Positions 34,198-43,350 of a stretch of 64,000 nucleotides of DNA are shown one piece after another; position 1 is the first letter of the stretch; every line of letters begins with the position of its first letter. Where the stretch lies: the NCBI GenBank assembly GCA_020072585.1, contig JAIQGL010000012.1, forward strand, positions 62,001 to 126,000, given 5' to 3'. The notes beneath the pieces are model-generated. The model was not told the origin of the DNA. It made no database searches and worked only from the letters and a program-made list of their open reading frames with translations. This DNA comes from Terriglobia bacterium. Lineage in GTDB: Bacteria; Acidobacteriota; Terriglobia; Terriglobales; Acidobacteriaceae. The position numbers and the translations under genes were made by a program.

Positions 34198-34597
34198 GAT
34201 TTATCCGTCTGTGAGGGGTGCAACTTGATGGCCAAGAACACAAAGGTGATTTGAATGTAAATATATGAAAAAAATATATTTATCCGACAGTACGGAGAAA
34301 ACGAGCCATTCTGCATCTCTCCGAAAATGCAAATATTTTCACATTTGTGACAAATAGAAGGGAGGCCGGGGGCTAAATTTTTCTCCCCAAAATTAACACT
34401 TTTGCACTTGCAAATTGTTTGCATACTGCTCTATAGTACATTGTACCAAAGGACAGTAATAAATTGGCCAAGTGGACGAATGCCAATAGTTTCAGCTAGC
34501 CCCCAAGGTTAAGCATTTTGTGAATTGAAAAAGCTTTTCCTTTAGCGTTGGGAACTTGATGGCGTATCGACGGAACCGGACACCTGGAAGGGGTTTT
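34198..34597. other. AT-rich intergenic region with a sigma-54 promoter and an inverted element
   Basis: 400 bases. It contains the sigma-54 promoter at 34219-34234 (minus) and, about 180 bases upstream of it, TTGCACTTGCAA at 34402-34413 overlapping GCAAATTGTTTGCATACT at 34410-34427; the latter resembles the GCAA/TTGCATAGT elements at 200 and 19550 with one extra central base. A sigma-70-like pair (TTGCAA, TATAGT) overlaps the same place. Nothing else recognised. Confidence 0.5.
34219..34234 (-). promoter_or_regulatory. Sigma-54 promoter for the FemAB-like/methyltransferase operon
   Basis: Minus-strand TGGCCATCAAGTTGCA: TGGC, perfect TTGCA and exact GG-N10-GC spacing. One of the best matches in the window. 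Confidence 0.72.
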
Positions 34598-34816
34598 ATG
34601 AACACAAGCAAGAACCAGCTCGCTTCAACTGGTCGGCAATGCATCGCCATGCAATCTGATGCCTCGCCGAAAAATGAGGATCTTCCAAGTCAGGCTTCAG
34701 CTGGGATCGCGCCAGAGAAGCTGCACCCGTTTCCAATCTACTTCAGCCCCGGGTATTCAGATTATCTGGCATTGCCTTGCGCCGGCGTTTTTCACGGAAA
34801 AGATCTGTTGAGATAG
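34598..34816 (+). CDS. Hypothetical 72-residue protein
   Basis: Start chosen at MNTSKNQ because GGAAGGGG lies four bases upstream; an ATG at 34556 is less well placed. The product is polar in its first half and Pro/Tyr-rich in its second (HPFPIYFSPGYSDYLALPCAG), with no signal peptide and no family I know. It lies alone between the FemAB-like operon and the histidine kinase. It could be a real small protein or a chance frame. Confidence 0.38.
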   Translation: MNTSKNQLASTGRQCIAMQSDASPKNEDLPSQASAGIAPEKLHPFPIYFSPGYSDYLALPCAGVFHGKDLLR

Positions 34817-35017
34817 CCGGCGATCAAAATTGTGCAAGTAGTTGCCATACGTGATAGCCGTCACAGAGCAATTGGTCGATAAATCATAGGATTACGTGGA
34901 AAGATAACCCGTTCCGTACGCAACGTTTTGCACGGTCGGGACACTATAACTATGGATCATGGACCTCTTTTCGAATGCTTGCCCGGATCGGGCATGACGG
35001 TGTGGGTATGAGGAGAG

Positions 35018-35953
35018 ATGGACAAAGAATTCGCTAATACGGCCGGGGTGGAATGCCCGGTGTGTCACTGCACACTCCAGTCGCGGCTTCACATATGCCA
35101 ATGCGATAGGAACGAACCCCAGAAAAAAGTAGTGGAGGTCGTGCCGCCTGAGCGGCGCCGGCGTCAGCTGCGGTGCGGCCACGAAGAAGTGGAGCCATCG
35201 GCATTCCCACTAGTATCAGCAGCGCATGAGTTCAAAACTCCGCTGGTGGTCATGCTTGGATACACCGATCTCTTGTTAAGCGGACATCTTGGCGTTGTCA
35301 ATCAGAGACAGAAGCAGGTGCTGGGAGAGATACAAGAAGGCGCCCAGCGTTTACAAAAATTGATCCAGGATCTTCTTCTGCTCCAGGAACTTAAGGCAGG
35401 ACGTGGAGTGGCGGAGAACCTTGAATCCGCTGCCGTGAATGAAAGTATTAGCGAGATTTTCAACTACTGGTCACCAACCGCTACACAGAAACGGATAAGG
35501 TACCAGTTGCGTCCCTCTTCCGGTGCACAAAGAGTGCGGGTTGAGCCTCTGAAGCTGCAGCATGTCGTATCCAGTCTGATCGAAAACGCGCTGAAGCATA
35601 CTCCGGCGCACGGACTGGTGATTGTTAGCGTGACTACCTGCTTCTGGGAGAGGCGCAAAGCGCAGGCCGAATTCTTATTCAACATGGAACGAAAGGAAAA
35701 CCACAAGACGGACAACGCTGTCCGCATTGACGTAAGCGACACCGGGCCGGGCATTCCGGCCGAGCACCATGACGAAATCTTTGGAGACTTTGTGCAACTG
35801 CCTGGCGGGTCCGCCCGCGGCACCGGGTTGGGACTGGCCATAGCCCGGCGTCTGGTAGAGGCACACGGTGGAGTGATCTGGGTGGAAAGCGAGCCCGGAA
35901 AAGGAAGCAAGTTTTCAGTTGTATTGCCCCAGGCTAATCAGGAGGCCAAGTGA
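35018..35953 (+). CDS. Soluble histidine kinase with N-terminal Cys cluster
   Basis: 311 residues, AGGAG before the ATG. Residues 11-55 hold CPVCHC, CQC and CGH (Cys13, 16, 18, 27, 29, 53), a likely zinc or iron-sulfur site. HisKA box [16 protein letters not shown] places the phospho-acceptor at His70; N box ENALKH, G1 DTGPGIP and G2 [11 protein letters not shown] complete the ATPase domain. No membrane segment or PAS/GAF domain, so it is cytosolic and may sense redox or metal state. GTGA overlap with the sigma-54 response regulator defines the two-component pair. Confidence 0.9.
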   Translation: MDKEFANTAGVECPVCHCTLQSRLHICQCDRNEPQKKVVEVVPPERRRRQLRCGHEEVEPSAFPLVSAAHEFKTPLVVMLGYTDLLLSGHLGVVNQRQKQVLGEIQEGAQRLQKLIQDLLLLQELKAGRGVAENLESAAVNESISEIFNYWSPTATQKRIRYQLRPSSGAQRVRVEPLKLQHVVSSLIENALKHTPAHGLVIVSVTTCFWERRKAQAEFLFNMERKENHKTDNAVRIDVSDTGPGIPAEHHDEIFGDFVQLPGGSARGTGLGLAIARRLVEAHGGVIWVESEPGKGSKFSVVLPQANQEAK

Positions 35954-37383
35954 CAAGCGCGCCAAACATACTTCTCGTCGACGACGAACCAAGTGTCCTT
36001 CGTTATACCAAGACATTGCTCGAAATTGATAACTATCACGTGGAAACAGCAGGTAGCGGGGAAGAAGCGTTGCAGCGCATGAACCGCGGACCTGCGCCGA
36101 ACCTGATTGTGCTTGACCTGGTGATGCCCGGCATGGACGGCCTGCAGACCCTGGAAAGCTGCAAGAAACTCCGTCCTGAACAGAAGGTTGTGATGATCTC
36201 CTGTGTGAATGACACGAATAAGGTTGTGCAGGCGATCAGATTGGGCGCTTCCGATTATGTTACCAAGCCATTTCTTCCGCCGCAGTTGCAGGGCGCAGTG
36301 CGCCGGGCCCTGGGTTCCACTCTTCTGGCCAAAGGGCCTGAAGCAGGCCAGTTGGTCAAGGGCGCCGAGATGGTGGACGAGCTTGACGACGATCTTTTCT
36401 TTTTGGCGGCGAGTCCTGCAATGAAGCAGATTCGAGCGCAGGTAGCGCTTATCGCCAAGGTAAACGTTCCCGTTCTTCTTCTGGGCGAAAGTGGTGTGGG
36501 CAAGGAAATAGTGTCACGCCTTATTCACAAGATGTCCGTCCGCGCTCACCGTTCCATGGTGAAAGTGAATTGCGCCGCGTTGCCTGCCGACCTGCTGGAA
36601 AGCGAGCTTTTTGGCTACGATGCCGGCGCCTTCACTGGCGCAAGCAAGTCCAAGCCGGGAAAATTTGAACTGGCCCATAAAGGCACGATTCTGCTGGATG
36701 AAATCGGCGAGATGAGCGCGGGGCTCCAAGCCAAGTTATTGCATGTGCTTCAGGATGGCACGTTCTCCCGCCTGGGTGGCCGGGCCAATGTAACCGTGGA
36801 TGCGCGGGTGCTGGCGGCAACCAACATTGATGTGAAGAAGGCGATCGCCGAACGCAGACTGCGCGAGGACCTTTACTATCGCCTGAATGCTTTTACCATC
36901 ACGGTGCCTCCGTTGCGTGAGCGGCGTGAAGAAATCCCGGTTCTGCTCCGCTACTACATGAACAAGATGGCGCACCAGTTTGGAAAAAATGCGCCACCTA
37001 TTTCGGAAAAGCTGACCCAGGAGTGCCTCCGTTACCACTGGCCCGGCAACCTGCGCGAGTTGAATAACTTTGTAAAGCGCTATCTGGTGCTGGAAGATGA
37101 AAACATGCTGGTTGACGAACTCCAGAACAAGGCCAAAGAGGGAAGCACTGATAACGGCACAACATCTTCCGGGCACGGTGGATTGAAGGCCCTGGTCCGC
37201 AATTTGAAGGATGACGCAGAGGCCAAGGAAATCCAGCGGGCATTGGATGACTCGAACTGGAACCGCAAAGTGGCGGCTGCCGAGTTGAACATCAGCTATA
37301 AAGCATTGCTGTACAAGATCAAGCAGCACGGCTTGTCACCGGCAGGCAACCGCGAGTTCGGCCTGCGCGCGAAAGCCAATTAA
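35950..37383 (+). CDS. Sigma-54-dependent response regulator (NtrC/PrsR-like)
   Basis: 477 residues, GTG start. Receiver domain [12 protein letters not shown] with phospho-acceptor Asp56 in [11 protein letters not shown] and the conserved Lys in YVTKPF; AAA+ domain with Walker A GESGVGKE and GAFTGA loop; Fis-type [23 protein letters not shown]. The HTH is very close to that of the activator at 3651, so both may bind the same DNA element. Cognate kinase is the coupled upstream gene. In PEP-CTERM systems the PrsK/PrsR pair plays this role; here the kinase is soluble, unlike PrsK. Confidence 0.93.
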   Translation: MTSAPNILLVDDEPSVLRYTKTLLEIDNYHVETAGSGEEALQRMNRGPAPNLIVLDLVMPGMDGLQTLESCKKLRPEQKVVMISCVNDTNKVVQAIRLGASDYVTKPFLPPQLQGAVRRALGSTLLAKGPEAGQLVKGAEMVDELDDDLFFLAASPAMKQIRAQVALIAKVNVPVLLLGESGVGKEIVSRLIHKMSVRAHRSMVKVNCAALPADLLESELFGYDAGAFTGASKSKPGKFELAHKGTILLDEIGEMSAGLQAKLLHVLQDGTFSRLGGRANVTVDARVLAATNIDVKKAIAERRLREDLYYRLNAFTITVPPLRERREEIPVLLRYYMNKMAHQFGKNAPPISEKLTQECLRYHWPGNLRELNNFVKRYLVLEDENMLVDELQNKAKEGSTDNGTTSSGHGGLKALVRNLKDDAEAKEIQRALDDSNWNRKVAAAELNISYKALLYKIKQHGLSPAGNREFGLRAKAN

Positions 37384-37421
37384 TAAAGAAAGTGTACGGC
37401 AACCATTTATGAGGTCTATAC

Positions 37422-38393
37422 ATGGCAACGTATCTCGTCACCGGCATTGCCGGTTTTATAGGATCGTCAATCGCGCACGAGTTGGTTAAGCGCGGAGAGA
37501 CGGTTCGCGGGCTGGATGATTTTTCCACGGGAAAGTGGGAGAACATTGAGGACATTAAGGACGATCTCGATTTCCGTGGTGTCAGCCTGCTGGACCAGGC
37601 TGGACTGGCGTCGGCGTGTGACGGCATTGATTATGTTATTCATCAGGCAGCTTTGCCGTCAGTACCAAAGTCCGTGGTTGAGCCTGAGTTGACGCATGCG
37701 GTAAATGTAAATGGCACGCTCAATCTTCTTCTTGCGGCGCGCAACGCTGGTGTAAAACGCGTGGTGTATGCGGCTTCTTCTTCGGCCTACGGAGAGAGTG
37801 AGGTCCTTCCCAAGCGGGAAGATATGCTGCCCCGGCCCATTTCACCCTATGCCGTGCAGAAACTGACGGGCGAGTATTACATGCAGTCGTTCTTCCAGGT
37901 ATACGGACTGGAAACGGTGAGCCTGCGCTATTTCAATATCTTTGGTCCGCGGCAGGACGCCAATTCGCAATACTCCGGCGTGCTGGCAAAGTTTATTACG
38001 CAGATGCAGCAGGGGCAGTCTCCCACCATCTTTGGGGATGGCGAGCAGAGCCGCGATTTTACTTACGTCGGCAATGCCGTTCAGGCCAACCTGAAGGCAT
38101 GTCTTGCGCCGGCGAAGGAAGTATCGGGAAAAGTTTTCAACATTGCCACGGGCACGCGGTTTTCACTGAAACAAACATTTGAAATCCTGCGCAAGATCAT
38201 CGGCTTTTCCGGTCCGGTGAAGTTCGCCGAGCCACGCACTGGAGACGTGAAGCATTCTCTGGGAGACATATCCCTGGCGCAAAAGCACCTGGGATATTCA
38301 GCGGATGTGAGCTTTGAAGAAGGACTAAGGCGTACCGTCGAGTGGTATCAGGAATCCGCCGCGCCCACACCGACGCTTGCTACGCACGGATGA
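37422..38393 (+). CDS. NAD-dependent sugar-nucleotide epimerase (UDP-glucose/GlcNAc 4-epimerase type)
   Basis: 323 residues. Extended SDR: nucleotide site TGIAGFIGSS, SSSAYG, catalytic YAVQK, and SLRYFNIFGPRQDANSQYSGVLAKFI typical of WbpP/GalE-like enzymes. It supplies an epimerised UDP-sugar for EPS synthesis. It follows the response regulator by 38 bases and ends the EPS block. Confidence 0.88.
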   Translation: MATYLVTGIAGFIGSSIAHELVKRGETVRGLDDFSTGKWENIEDIKDDLDFRGVSLLDQAGLASACDGIDYVIHQAALPSVPKSVVEPELTHAVNVNGTLNLLLAARNAGVKRVVYAASSSAYGESEVLPKREDMLPRPISPYAVQKLTGEYYMQSFFQVYGLETVSLRYFNIFGPRQDANSQYSGVLAKFITQMQQGQSPTIFGDGEQSRDFTYVGNAVQANLKACLAPAKEVSGKVFNIATGTRFSLKQTFEILRKIIGFSGPVKFAEPRTGDVKHSLGDISLAQKHLGYSADVSFEEGLRRTVEWYQESAAPTPTLATHG

Positions 38394-38442
38394 GCTTGTC
38401 TGTTTGAGGCATAGCAAAGATACGTTTGTGTTTCGGATTTCC

Positions 38443-39012
38443 CTATTCGCCGCTCAAATCGCCACGGGCGGCGATGGCGCTTCGCGTGGTCCAGACTGGA
38501 GCTGCATTTTCCGGAGCACCCACATAGCGCAAAAACCGGGGACGTCCCCGCCTTTTCCAATAAGTGGATTGATACGACGATGTTTTCACCCCGGAACGCA
38601 GGGCGCTTAAGAACGTAGTTTCTTTTGGGTCGACGATGATTCCCACGTGACCACGCCACACGATCAAGTCTCCAGCTTTTGGGTGAACGACCCGCCTGAA
38701 TCCTTTGGTTCCCGCGTAGAGAACTCTTGAAGGCGTATATCCGTAATAGAGTCCGGCTTGCTCATAGAGGTACTGCACAAAGTGAGAGCAATCCAGCTCT
38801 GTTTCCCGTATCTGCGTTCCCATCAAAAGCAAGAGACTTTTTGAGTCAAGCCTTTCTCCCGGCAACCCCGGGGCCTCAAAGTTGTTGGTAAACTTTGTTA
38901 TCGCAGGCCGGATCATCTTCTGGGCTGCTAATGGCATAGTCGTTCCACCAAGAATGACTGAGAGACAAAACCCAAACAACGCCGTTTTTTGAGTACACCG
39001 AAACATAGGCAT
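38443..39012 (-). CDS. Secreted NlpC/P60 peptidase
   Basis: 189 residues. Signal peptide to about residue 30 (VILGGTTMPLAAQ), then an NlpC/P60 domain with catalytic Cys75 in ELDCSHFVQYLYEQAG and His122 in GDLIVWRGHVGII. Likely a periplasmic murein peptide hydrolase. It converges on the epimerase gene with no terminator that I can identify. Confidence 0.85.
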   Translation of the reverse strand: MPMFRCTQKTALFGFCLSVILGGTTMPLAAQKMIRPAITKFTNNFEAPGLPGERLDSKSLLLLMGTQIRETELDCSHFVQYLYEQAGLYYGYTPSRVLYAGTKGFRRVVHPKAGDLIVWRGHVGIIVDPKETTFLSALRSGVKTSSYQSTYWKRRGRPRFLRYVGAPENAAPVWTTRSAIAARGDLSGE

Positions 39013-39121
39013 ACCGTCTGCGCGGTATTAGAGGTTCGATGCGGCTTTTATTGAATTGAGAGCTGGATTTTGCTGTTTGTTTTCGAAATGCACCAGATGC
39101 AGCAGGGCGCGGATAGGATGG

Positions 39122-39694
39122 CTAGTCCGCTTTAAGGTGCGAAATCATTTCGTAGGTCTTATCAAATTCTGCTTTCAAGACGCGATCGGGAGCAGTAAGC
39201 CCCGACACTACCTGGCGGGCCCATTCGAAATATTGCTGCTTCCTCTCCAGGCTCCAGCCGACGGGCGGGCTGGCCAGGATAGAGCGGAGATTGGAGATTT
39301 TGTCGGCCAGCTTGAGCTTTTGCGCGCGCTCGGATTTCTTGTGCGCGTTCCGCACCTGCAAGTCTTTGCGCGTCTCTTTGGGGAGTGACTTGTCGTCGGT
39401 CACTTCGGCGACCAGACCGGCAACGTCGGGGCCGAACCGCTCTTCCAACTCCTGCAAGGTGACGCCGGTGTCTTCAACTGTGTCATGCAGCAGCGCCGCC
39501 ATCACCAGTTCAACGTCCAGCTCTTCACTGCTTGCCGCGATCAACTCCGCCACTTCAACCAGATGATTGAAGTAAGGTTCGCCGCTTGCTCCCTTACGCT
39601 TTTGCTGGGCATGCTTCTCTGCGGCAAAGCGCGCAGCAGCCAGGATTCGCTGGACTGAAGCGGCGGAGCCGGGTTGCTTTGGCGTTGCGGCCAT
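39122..39694 (-). CDS. HD-domain small alarmone hydrolase-like protein
   Basis: 190 residues from the ATG of MAATPKQ, preceded by AGGAAAA; an earlier in-frame start at 39793 adds non-family sequence. RSH-type hydrolase domain: RKGASGEPYFNHLVEVAELI, metal-binding HD in ALLHDTVEDTGVT, KLKLADKISNLRSI. No synthetase, TGS or ACT domain, so it fits the MESH1-like (p)ppGpp hydrolase group. Confidence 0.85.
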   Translation of the reverse strand: MAATPKQPGSAASVQRILAAARFAAEKHAQQKRKGASGEPYFNHLVEVAELIAASSEELDVELVMAALLHDTVEDTGVTLQELEERFGPDVAGLVAEVTDDKSLPKETRKDLQVRNAHKKSERAQKLKLADKISNLRSILASPPVGWSLERKQQYFEWARQVVSGLTAPDRVLKAEFDKTYEMISHLKAD

Positions 39695-39794
39695 GAATTT
39701 TCCTCGCACACTTGGTCGCTGATACAAAGCATTGTCGCTCTTTTGCACGGCACTTTTCAAACAAGAGGCCGCGGGGTGCCACCTCGGCAGCAAG

Positions 39795-40307
39795 CTAACG
39801 CCGCTGTGCGACGACGATTTTTGCCGTCGTTATGGCCTGACCAACATGCCGCTGAGTGTGGTCGGCCACATGGACGAGCAGTCCCCCAACGGACGTTGGG
39901 AGTTGTTTCTTTCCGACCGTGCGTTCTTCTTCCAGCTGTTCGCTTGAAAAAGAACGGATGCGTTTACCGCTTTTGGCAATCGCCACCACAAGCTCGGCCA
40001 GCAATTCGTTTCGGCTGCCCGATGGATCCATTTCGCCCTTCATGATCGAAATTTGCTCTCCGGAAAGCTGGTTGCCCTCAGCGTAGGTGAGCAGGCGGTC
40101 CATGCTACGCGCGATATGGCGAAGATGAAACGCCACCGGCGCGATCCCGCCGGGGCGGGCATGCAATTCTTCGTCGCTCAGGCCGTCGCACCAGCGCTCC
40201 AGGTCTTCCTTGGCCAGTTCCAGCGCATGAAGCACAGCCCTTTGTGCTGCCGGTACATCCTCCAGCGTGCCTCGCAGCCAGGGTTCGGGTAATTCGCTCT
40301 TTTGCAT
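39795..40307 (-). CDS. DinB-like four-helix metal-binding protein
   Basis: 170 residues. Histidines in HLRHIARSMDRLLTY and HVADHTQRHVGQAITT form the expected triad of DinB/YfiT proteins. Family members are thiol-dependent transferases or stress proteins; substrate unknown. Adjacent to the alarmone hydrolase on the same strand. Confidence 0.8.
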   Translation of the reverse strand: MQKSELPEPWLRGTLEDVPAAQRAVLHALELAKEDLERWCDGLSDEELHARPGGIAPVAFHLRHIARSMDRLLTYAEGNQLSGEQISIMKGEMDPSGSRNELLAELVVAIAKSGKRIRSFSSEQLEEERTVGKKQLPTSVGGLLVHVADHTQRHVGQAITTAKIVVAQRR

Positions 40308-40429
40308 CCTGTCAGGTCTCCGTCATTAATACGGTACAACAAAGCAGCGGTGAAAGCGGAAATCCAGACTGAAATTGACTTCAGGTGGTCAGGTAGCTAG
40401 GCTGGGCGAATGCTGTGGGAGCAAGACAG

Positions 40430-41560
40430 ATGAACGGCAGCGGACAGGAGTCCGGGGTCTCCGCGGTGGTGCTTGCGGCTGGAATGTCGCGCCGTATGGG
40501 TACGCCCAAACAGCTGCTTCGCATCGGCGGAGAGACGATCCTGGAGCGCACGCTCAGAAACGTTCGGTCGTCCTCGGTCCAGGAAATTGTTCTGGTGCTC
40601 GGGTTTGCCGCGGAAAGCGTGGAGAAAGAGATCACTACCGAGCGCGTGAAGGTCGTGCATAACAAAGACTATCAGCAGGGCATGGGCACATCACTGCGTG
40701 CCGGGCTTGCGGCGGTGGCCCCCCAGGCGAGCGCGGCGTTGATCGTGCTGGCGGACCAACCTTTTGTCCGCCCGGAGACGTTGAACAGTTTGATCGCCTG
40801 CCACCAGGAGTCAAAGCCGCAAATCATCATTCCGATGTACAGGGGCTTTCGCGGGAATCCGGTGCTGCTGGATCGCTCCGTATTTCCAGAGCTGAAAGAA
40901 CTGAATGGCGACGTTGGCTGCCGGGCGATCTTTGGCAGCCATACTGAAAACATCTGCAAGCTGGCAGTGGATGACCTCGGCATTCTTCTGGATATTGATA
41001 GCCCGGAGGAATATCAAAAACTCGAGAAAGCTTACAAAGCGCGGAGTGAGGCGGTCGGTACGGAGAGTGCGACGTTGGAAAGCAGGGGAACCCTGCCTCC
41101 CGGACGCGCGGAGTTGGTTGTAGCAGGCCGTGATGCCGTTGCCCTTGCATTGGTGAGATTCGGCCGTCTTTTAAACTTCACGGTAACGATTGTTGATCCG
41201 TTGCTGACATTGGCTGAGGTGCAGGACGCAGACCGAATCCTGCGCGAGCTTGATTTTCGATTGCTGCCGCCGGATGGCGAACGCTATGTAGTGGTCGCAA
41301 GCCGGGGACAATTTGATGAAGAAGCAGTTGAGCAGGCATTGCACGTGGATGTTCCTTACGTCGCACTGCTGGCCAATAAGAAGCGAGCGGAAGAGATTGT
41401 ACGGAGCCTCAAAGCGAAATTGTGTCCGGCCGACAAGCTGGCAGCAATACGCGCCCCCGCAGGGCTCGACATTGGCGCTGAAAGTCCGGAAGAAATTGCG
41501 TTGAGCATCATGGCGGAGATTGTCGCGAAGCGGCACAGCAAGGGAGAAGAAAGCACATGA
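40430..41560 (+). CDS. MocA-like nucleotidyltransferase fused to an XdhC Rossmann domain
   Basis: 376 residues from the ATG of MNGSGQE, with GGAG eight bases upstream; a GTG at 40415 is an alternative. Residues to about 200 form a MobA-like nucleotidyltransferase (VVLAAGMSRRMGTPKQLL, LADQPFVRPETL, YRGFRGNPVLL), the molybdopterin cytidylyltransferase type. The C-terminal part from about 220 is the Rossmann half of XdhC (AELVVAGRDAVALALVRFGRLLNF, RAPAGLDIGAESPEEIALSIMAEI). It would convert Mo-MPT to the cytosine dinucleotide cofactor and pass it to the CO dehydrogenase encoded nearby. Confidence 0.87.
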   Translation: MNGSGQESGVSAVVLAAGMSRRMGTPKQLLRIGGETILERTLRNVRSSSVQEIVLVLGFAAESVEKEITTERVKVVHNKDYQQGMGTSLRAGLAAVAPQASAALIVLADQPFVRPETLNSLIACHQESKPQIIIPMYRGFRGNPVLLDRSVFPELKELNGDVGCRAIFGSHTENICKLAVDDLGILLDIDSPEEYQKLEKAYKARSEAVGTESATLESRGTLPPGRAELVVAGRDAVALALVRFGRLLNFTVTIVDPLLTLAEVQDADRILRELDFRLLPPDGERYVVVASRGQFDEEAVEQALHVDVPYVALLANKKRAEEIVRSLKAKLCPADKLAAIRAPAGLDIGAESPEEIALSIMAEIVAKRHSKGEEST

Positions 41561-42300
41561 GAATTCGTTGGGCGCGGAATGTTTTTTGTCTTTGTTTGAG
41601 CATCCTTGCCCTCTGCGCTGCCTGCTTCGGGCAGAAAAAAGCGGATGAATGGGCCATCAGCAACGCAATGATTGGCCCTGACTCGCCCATCGAGGTTCGC
41701 GCCGGGAGCTCTTATCATGCGCAGGCGATGTACCCGGTGCCGGATGGGCCGTTATTCCCGTTGAAGGCAACTGTTGCGTGGTCCATTGCGCCGGCTGTTA
41801 AAGGAATTTCCGTCGATGCGAAATCTGGGAAGATCAGCGTGGATGCGGACGTGAAGCATGGCGCAACCACGACCGTCCATGCGGATGTCTCAGGTGGACG
41901 GCGCAAGTTAATAGCTAAACTCTATGTGTTCAGACCGGAAGAAAATCCATTGATCGGCAAATGGCGTGTTGATCAAAAGGTCGCTTGCGGTGAAGCGCAG
42001 GAACTGAAGACGGCCACTTCTACTCCTCGCTCCCTCTACACAATGGACTGGAACTTTCATGTTGACCAGCAGTTCTGGGTAGGCAGGACAAATAATATTG
42101 CGGCTGGAGTAAGGCGTAGCGGGACCTATGAATTCGACCTGAAAACAGCCACGATCACGCTCGCCACCAAGTGGCCGGCAACAACACCAGTCTCCAGTTG
42201 GAGCTTTTTGCTAAAAGATGACGGAAAAACACTGCTGCTACGTCCCTCAGCGCCTGAAAATAATCTGGAACCGGGATGCAGTTATGTATTGCGCCGTTAA
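41557..42300 (+). CDS. Secreted hypothetical protein
   Basis: 247 residues, coupled by ATGA to the MocA-XdhC gene. Signal peptide ending near CAACFGQ (not a standard lipobox). The mature part has a Big-2-like beta segment (VAWSIAPAVKGISVDAKSGKISVDAD) and a C-terminal lipocalin-like beta region (LIGKWRVDQKV, WSFLLKDDGKTLLLRPS). I cannot name a function. Confidence 0.65.
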   Translation: MRIRWARNVFCLCLSILALCAACFGQKKADEWAISNAMIGPDSPIEVRAGSSYHAQAMYPVPDGPLFPLKATVAWSIAPAVKGISVDAKSGKISVDADVKHGATTTVHADVSGGRRKLIAKLYVFRPEENPLIGKWRVDQKVACGEAQELKTATSTPRSLYTMDWNFHVDQQFWVGRTNNIAAGVRRSGTYEFDLKTATITLATKWPATTPVSSWSFLLKDDGKTLLLRPSAPENNLEPGCSYVLRR

Positions 42301-42308
42301 GACACTCA

Positions 42309-43163
42309 TTATTTAAGATCGCATTGCCGAATGACTTTATCAGTCGCTGCAACTTCCTTGCGCGTGGGTTCAACCTCAATCCTTTGCCTGGCTTGTTTCA
42401 GCGCTACAGCGCTTCCGCCGCGTTTCACGGCCACGATCTGACTCATGATGCTAAGAGCAATTTCTTCTGGACCGGCAGCTCCAAGATCGAGCCCGGCGGG
42501 GGCCCAGACGCGCTCGACTTTTTCCGGCGCAACGCCCTCGGCCAGCAGGTAGTCCAGCACCAGGTGTGAGCGATGCGCGCTGGCGATGAGCGCAACATAG
42601 GCTGCTTCACCTTCCAGGGCCTTTTGCAGCCAGAGGTGATCGTTCTTGTGCAGCGTGGCAATCACAACATAGGTACTCGGACTGAACGAGATTTCGGCGA
42701 CATCGAAGTCTTTGTCGATGATGCGATGCGCGTCAGGGAAGTTTTCTCGTGCGGCGGATGGATCATGCACGGTCACGGCGAAATTCATCAGATGCCCAAG
42801 ACGCGCCAGTGTTTCTGCAATCCGTCCGTGACCGGCAATGACCAGCCCAGGCTGGGGCAGTACGGGCTCAATGTAGACGTCCATCATTCCTCCGCAGGGC
42901 ATGCCCACGCCCAGGATTTCATCCTGCATGTCCAGCGTAATGAGTTCCGGCTTTTCTGAACGGATGCAGCGCAGCGCCTCACTGCGGACCGCGCTCTCCG
43001 CGCAGCCGCCGCCCACCCATCCCATCACCACCCTGCCTTGCGAATCGATCAGCGCTTTGGAGCCGCGCCGCGCCGAAGACGAGCCTTCCACGCGGACGAC
43101 TGTGGCAATGGCAAATGGCCTGCGCTGGGCCGCGAGTTCCGCCGCTTTGGAATAGAGCTCCAT
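42309..43163 (-). CDS. XdhC family molybdenum-cofactor insertion factor
   Basis: 284 residues from the ATG of MELYSKA. N-terminal XdhC/CoxI domain (FAIATVVRVEGSSSARRGSKALIDSQGRVVMGWVGGGCAESAV) and C-terminal Rossmann domain (GLVIAGHGRIAETLARLGHLMNF, WAPAGLDLGAAGPEEIALSIMSQIVA). XdhC proteins bind and hand over sulfurated Mo cofactor. Divergent from coxM across 187 bases. Confidence 0.88.
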   Translation of the reverse strand: MELYSKAAELAAQRRPFAIATVVRVEGSSSARRGSKALIDSQGRVVMGWVGGGCAESAVRSEALRCIRSEKPELITLDMQDEILGVGMPCGGMMDVYIEPVLPQPGLVIAGHGRIAETLARLGHLMNFAVTVHDPSAARENFPDAHRIIDKDFDVAEISFSPSTYVVIATLHKNDHLWLQKALEGEAAYVALIASAHRSHLVLDYLLAEGVAPEKVERVWAPAGLDLGAAGPEEIALSIMSQIVAVKRGGSAVALKQARQRIEVEPTRKEVAATDKVIRQCDLK

Positions 43164-43350
43164 CCTGTACCGCCTTACGCGTATCATATTCTTTAGCGTC
43201 TTGGGAGTTCAACGCCGACCAGGTTGCGGCGACCTCCAGCCGCCAGCGACTTTCCCCTGTCCCGTTCGCTGTGGTATAAGGGACGCCTCTCCGAATAGCG
43301 TCCCGAGCTGTTCGTCGCTATCGATATTTTGATGTTGAAAGAGGTGGACC

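Noticed and set aside
34408-34437. Sigma-70-like promoter TTGCAA-N18-TATAGT
   Set aside because: It overlaps the TGCAAA/TTTGCATA dyad that resembles the activator elements elsewhere; the small gene downstream is itself uncertain.
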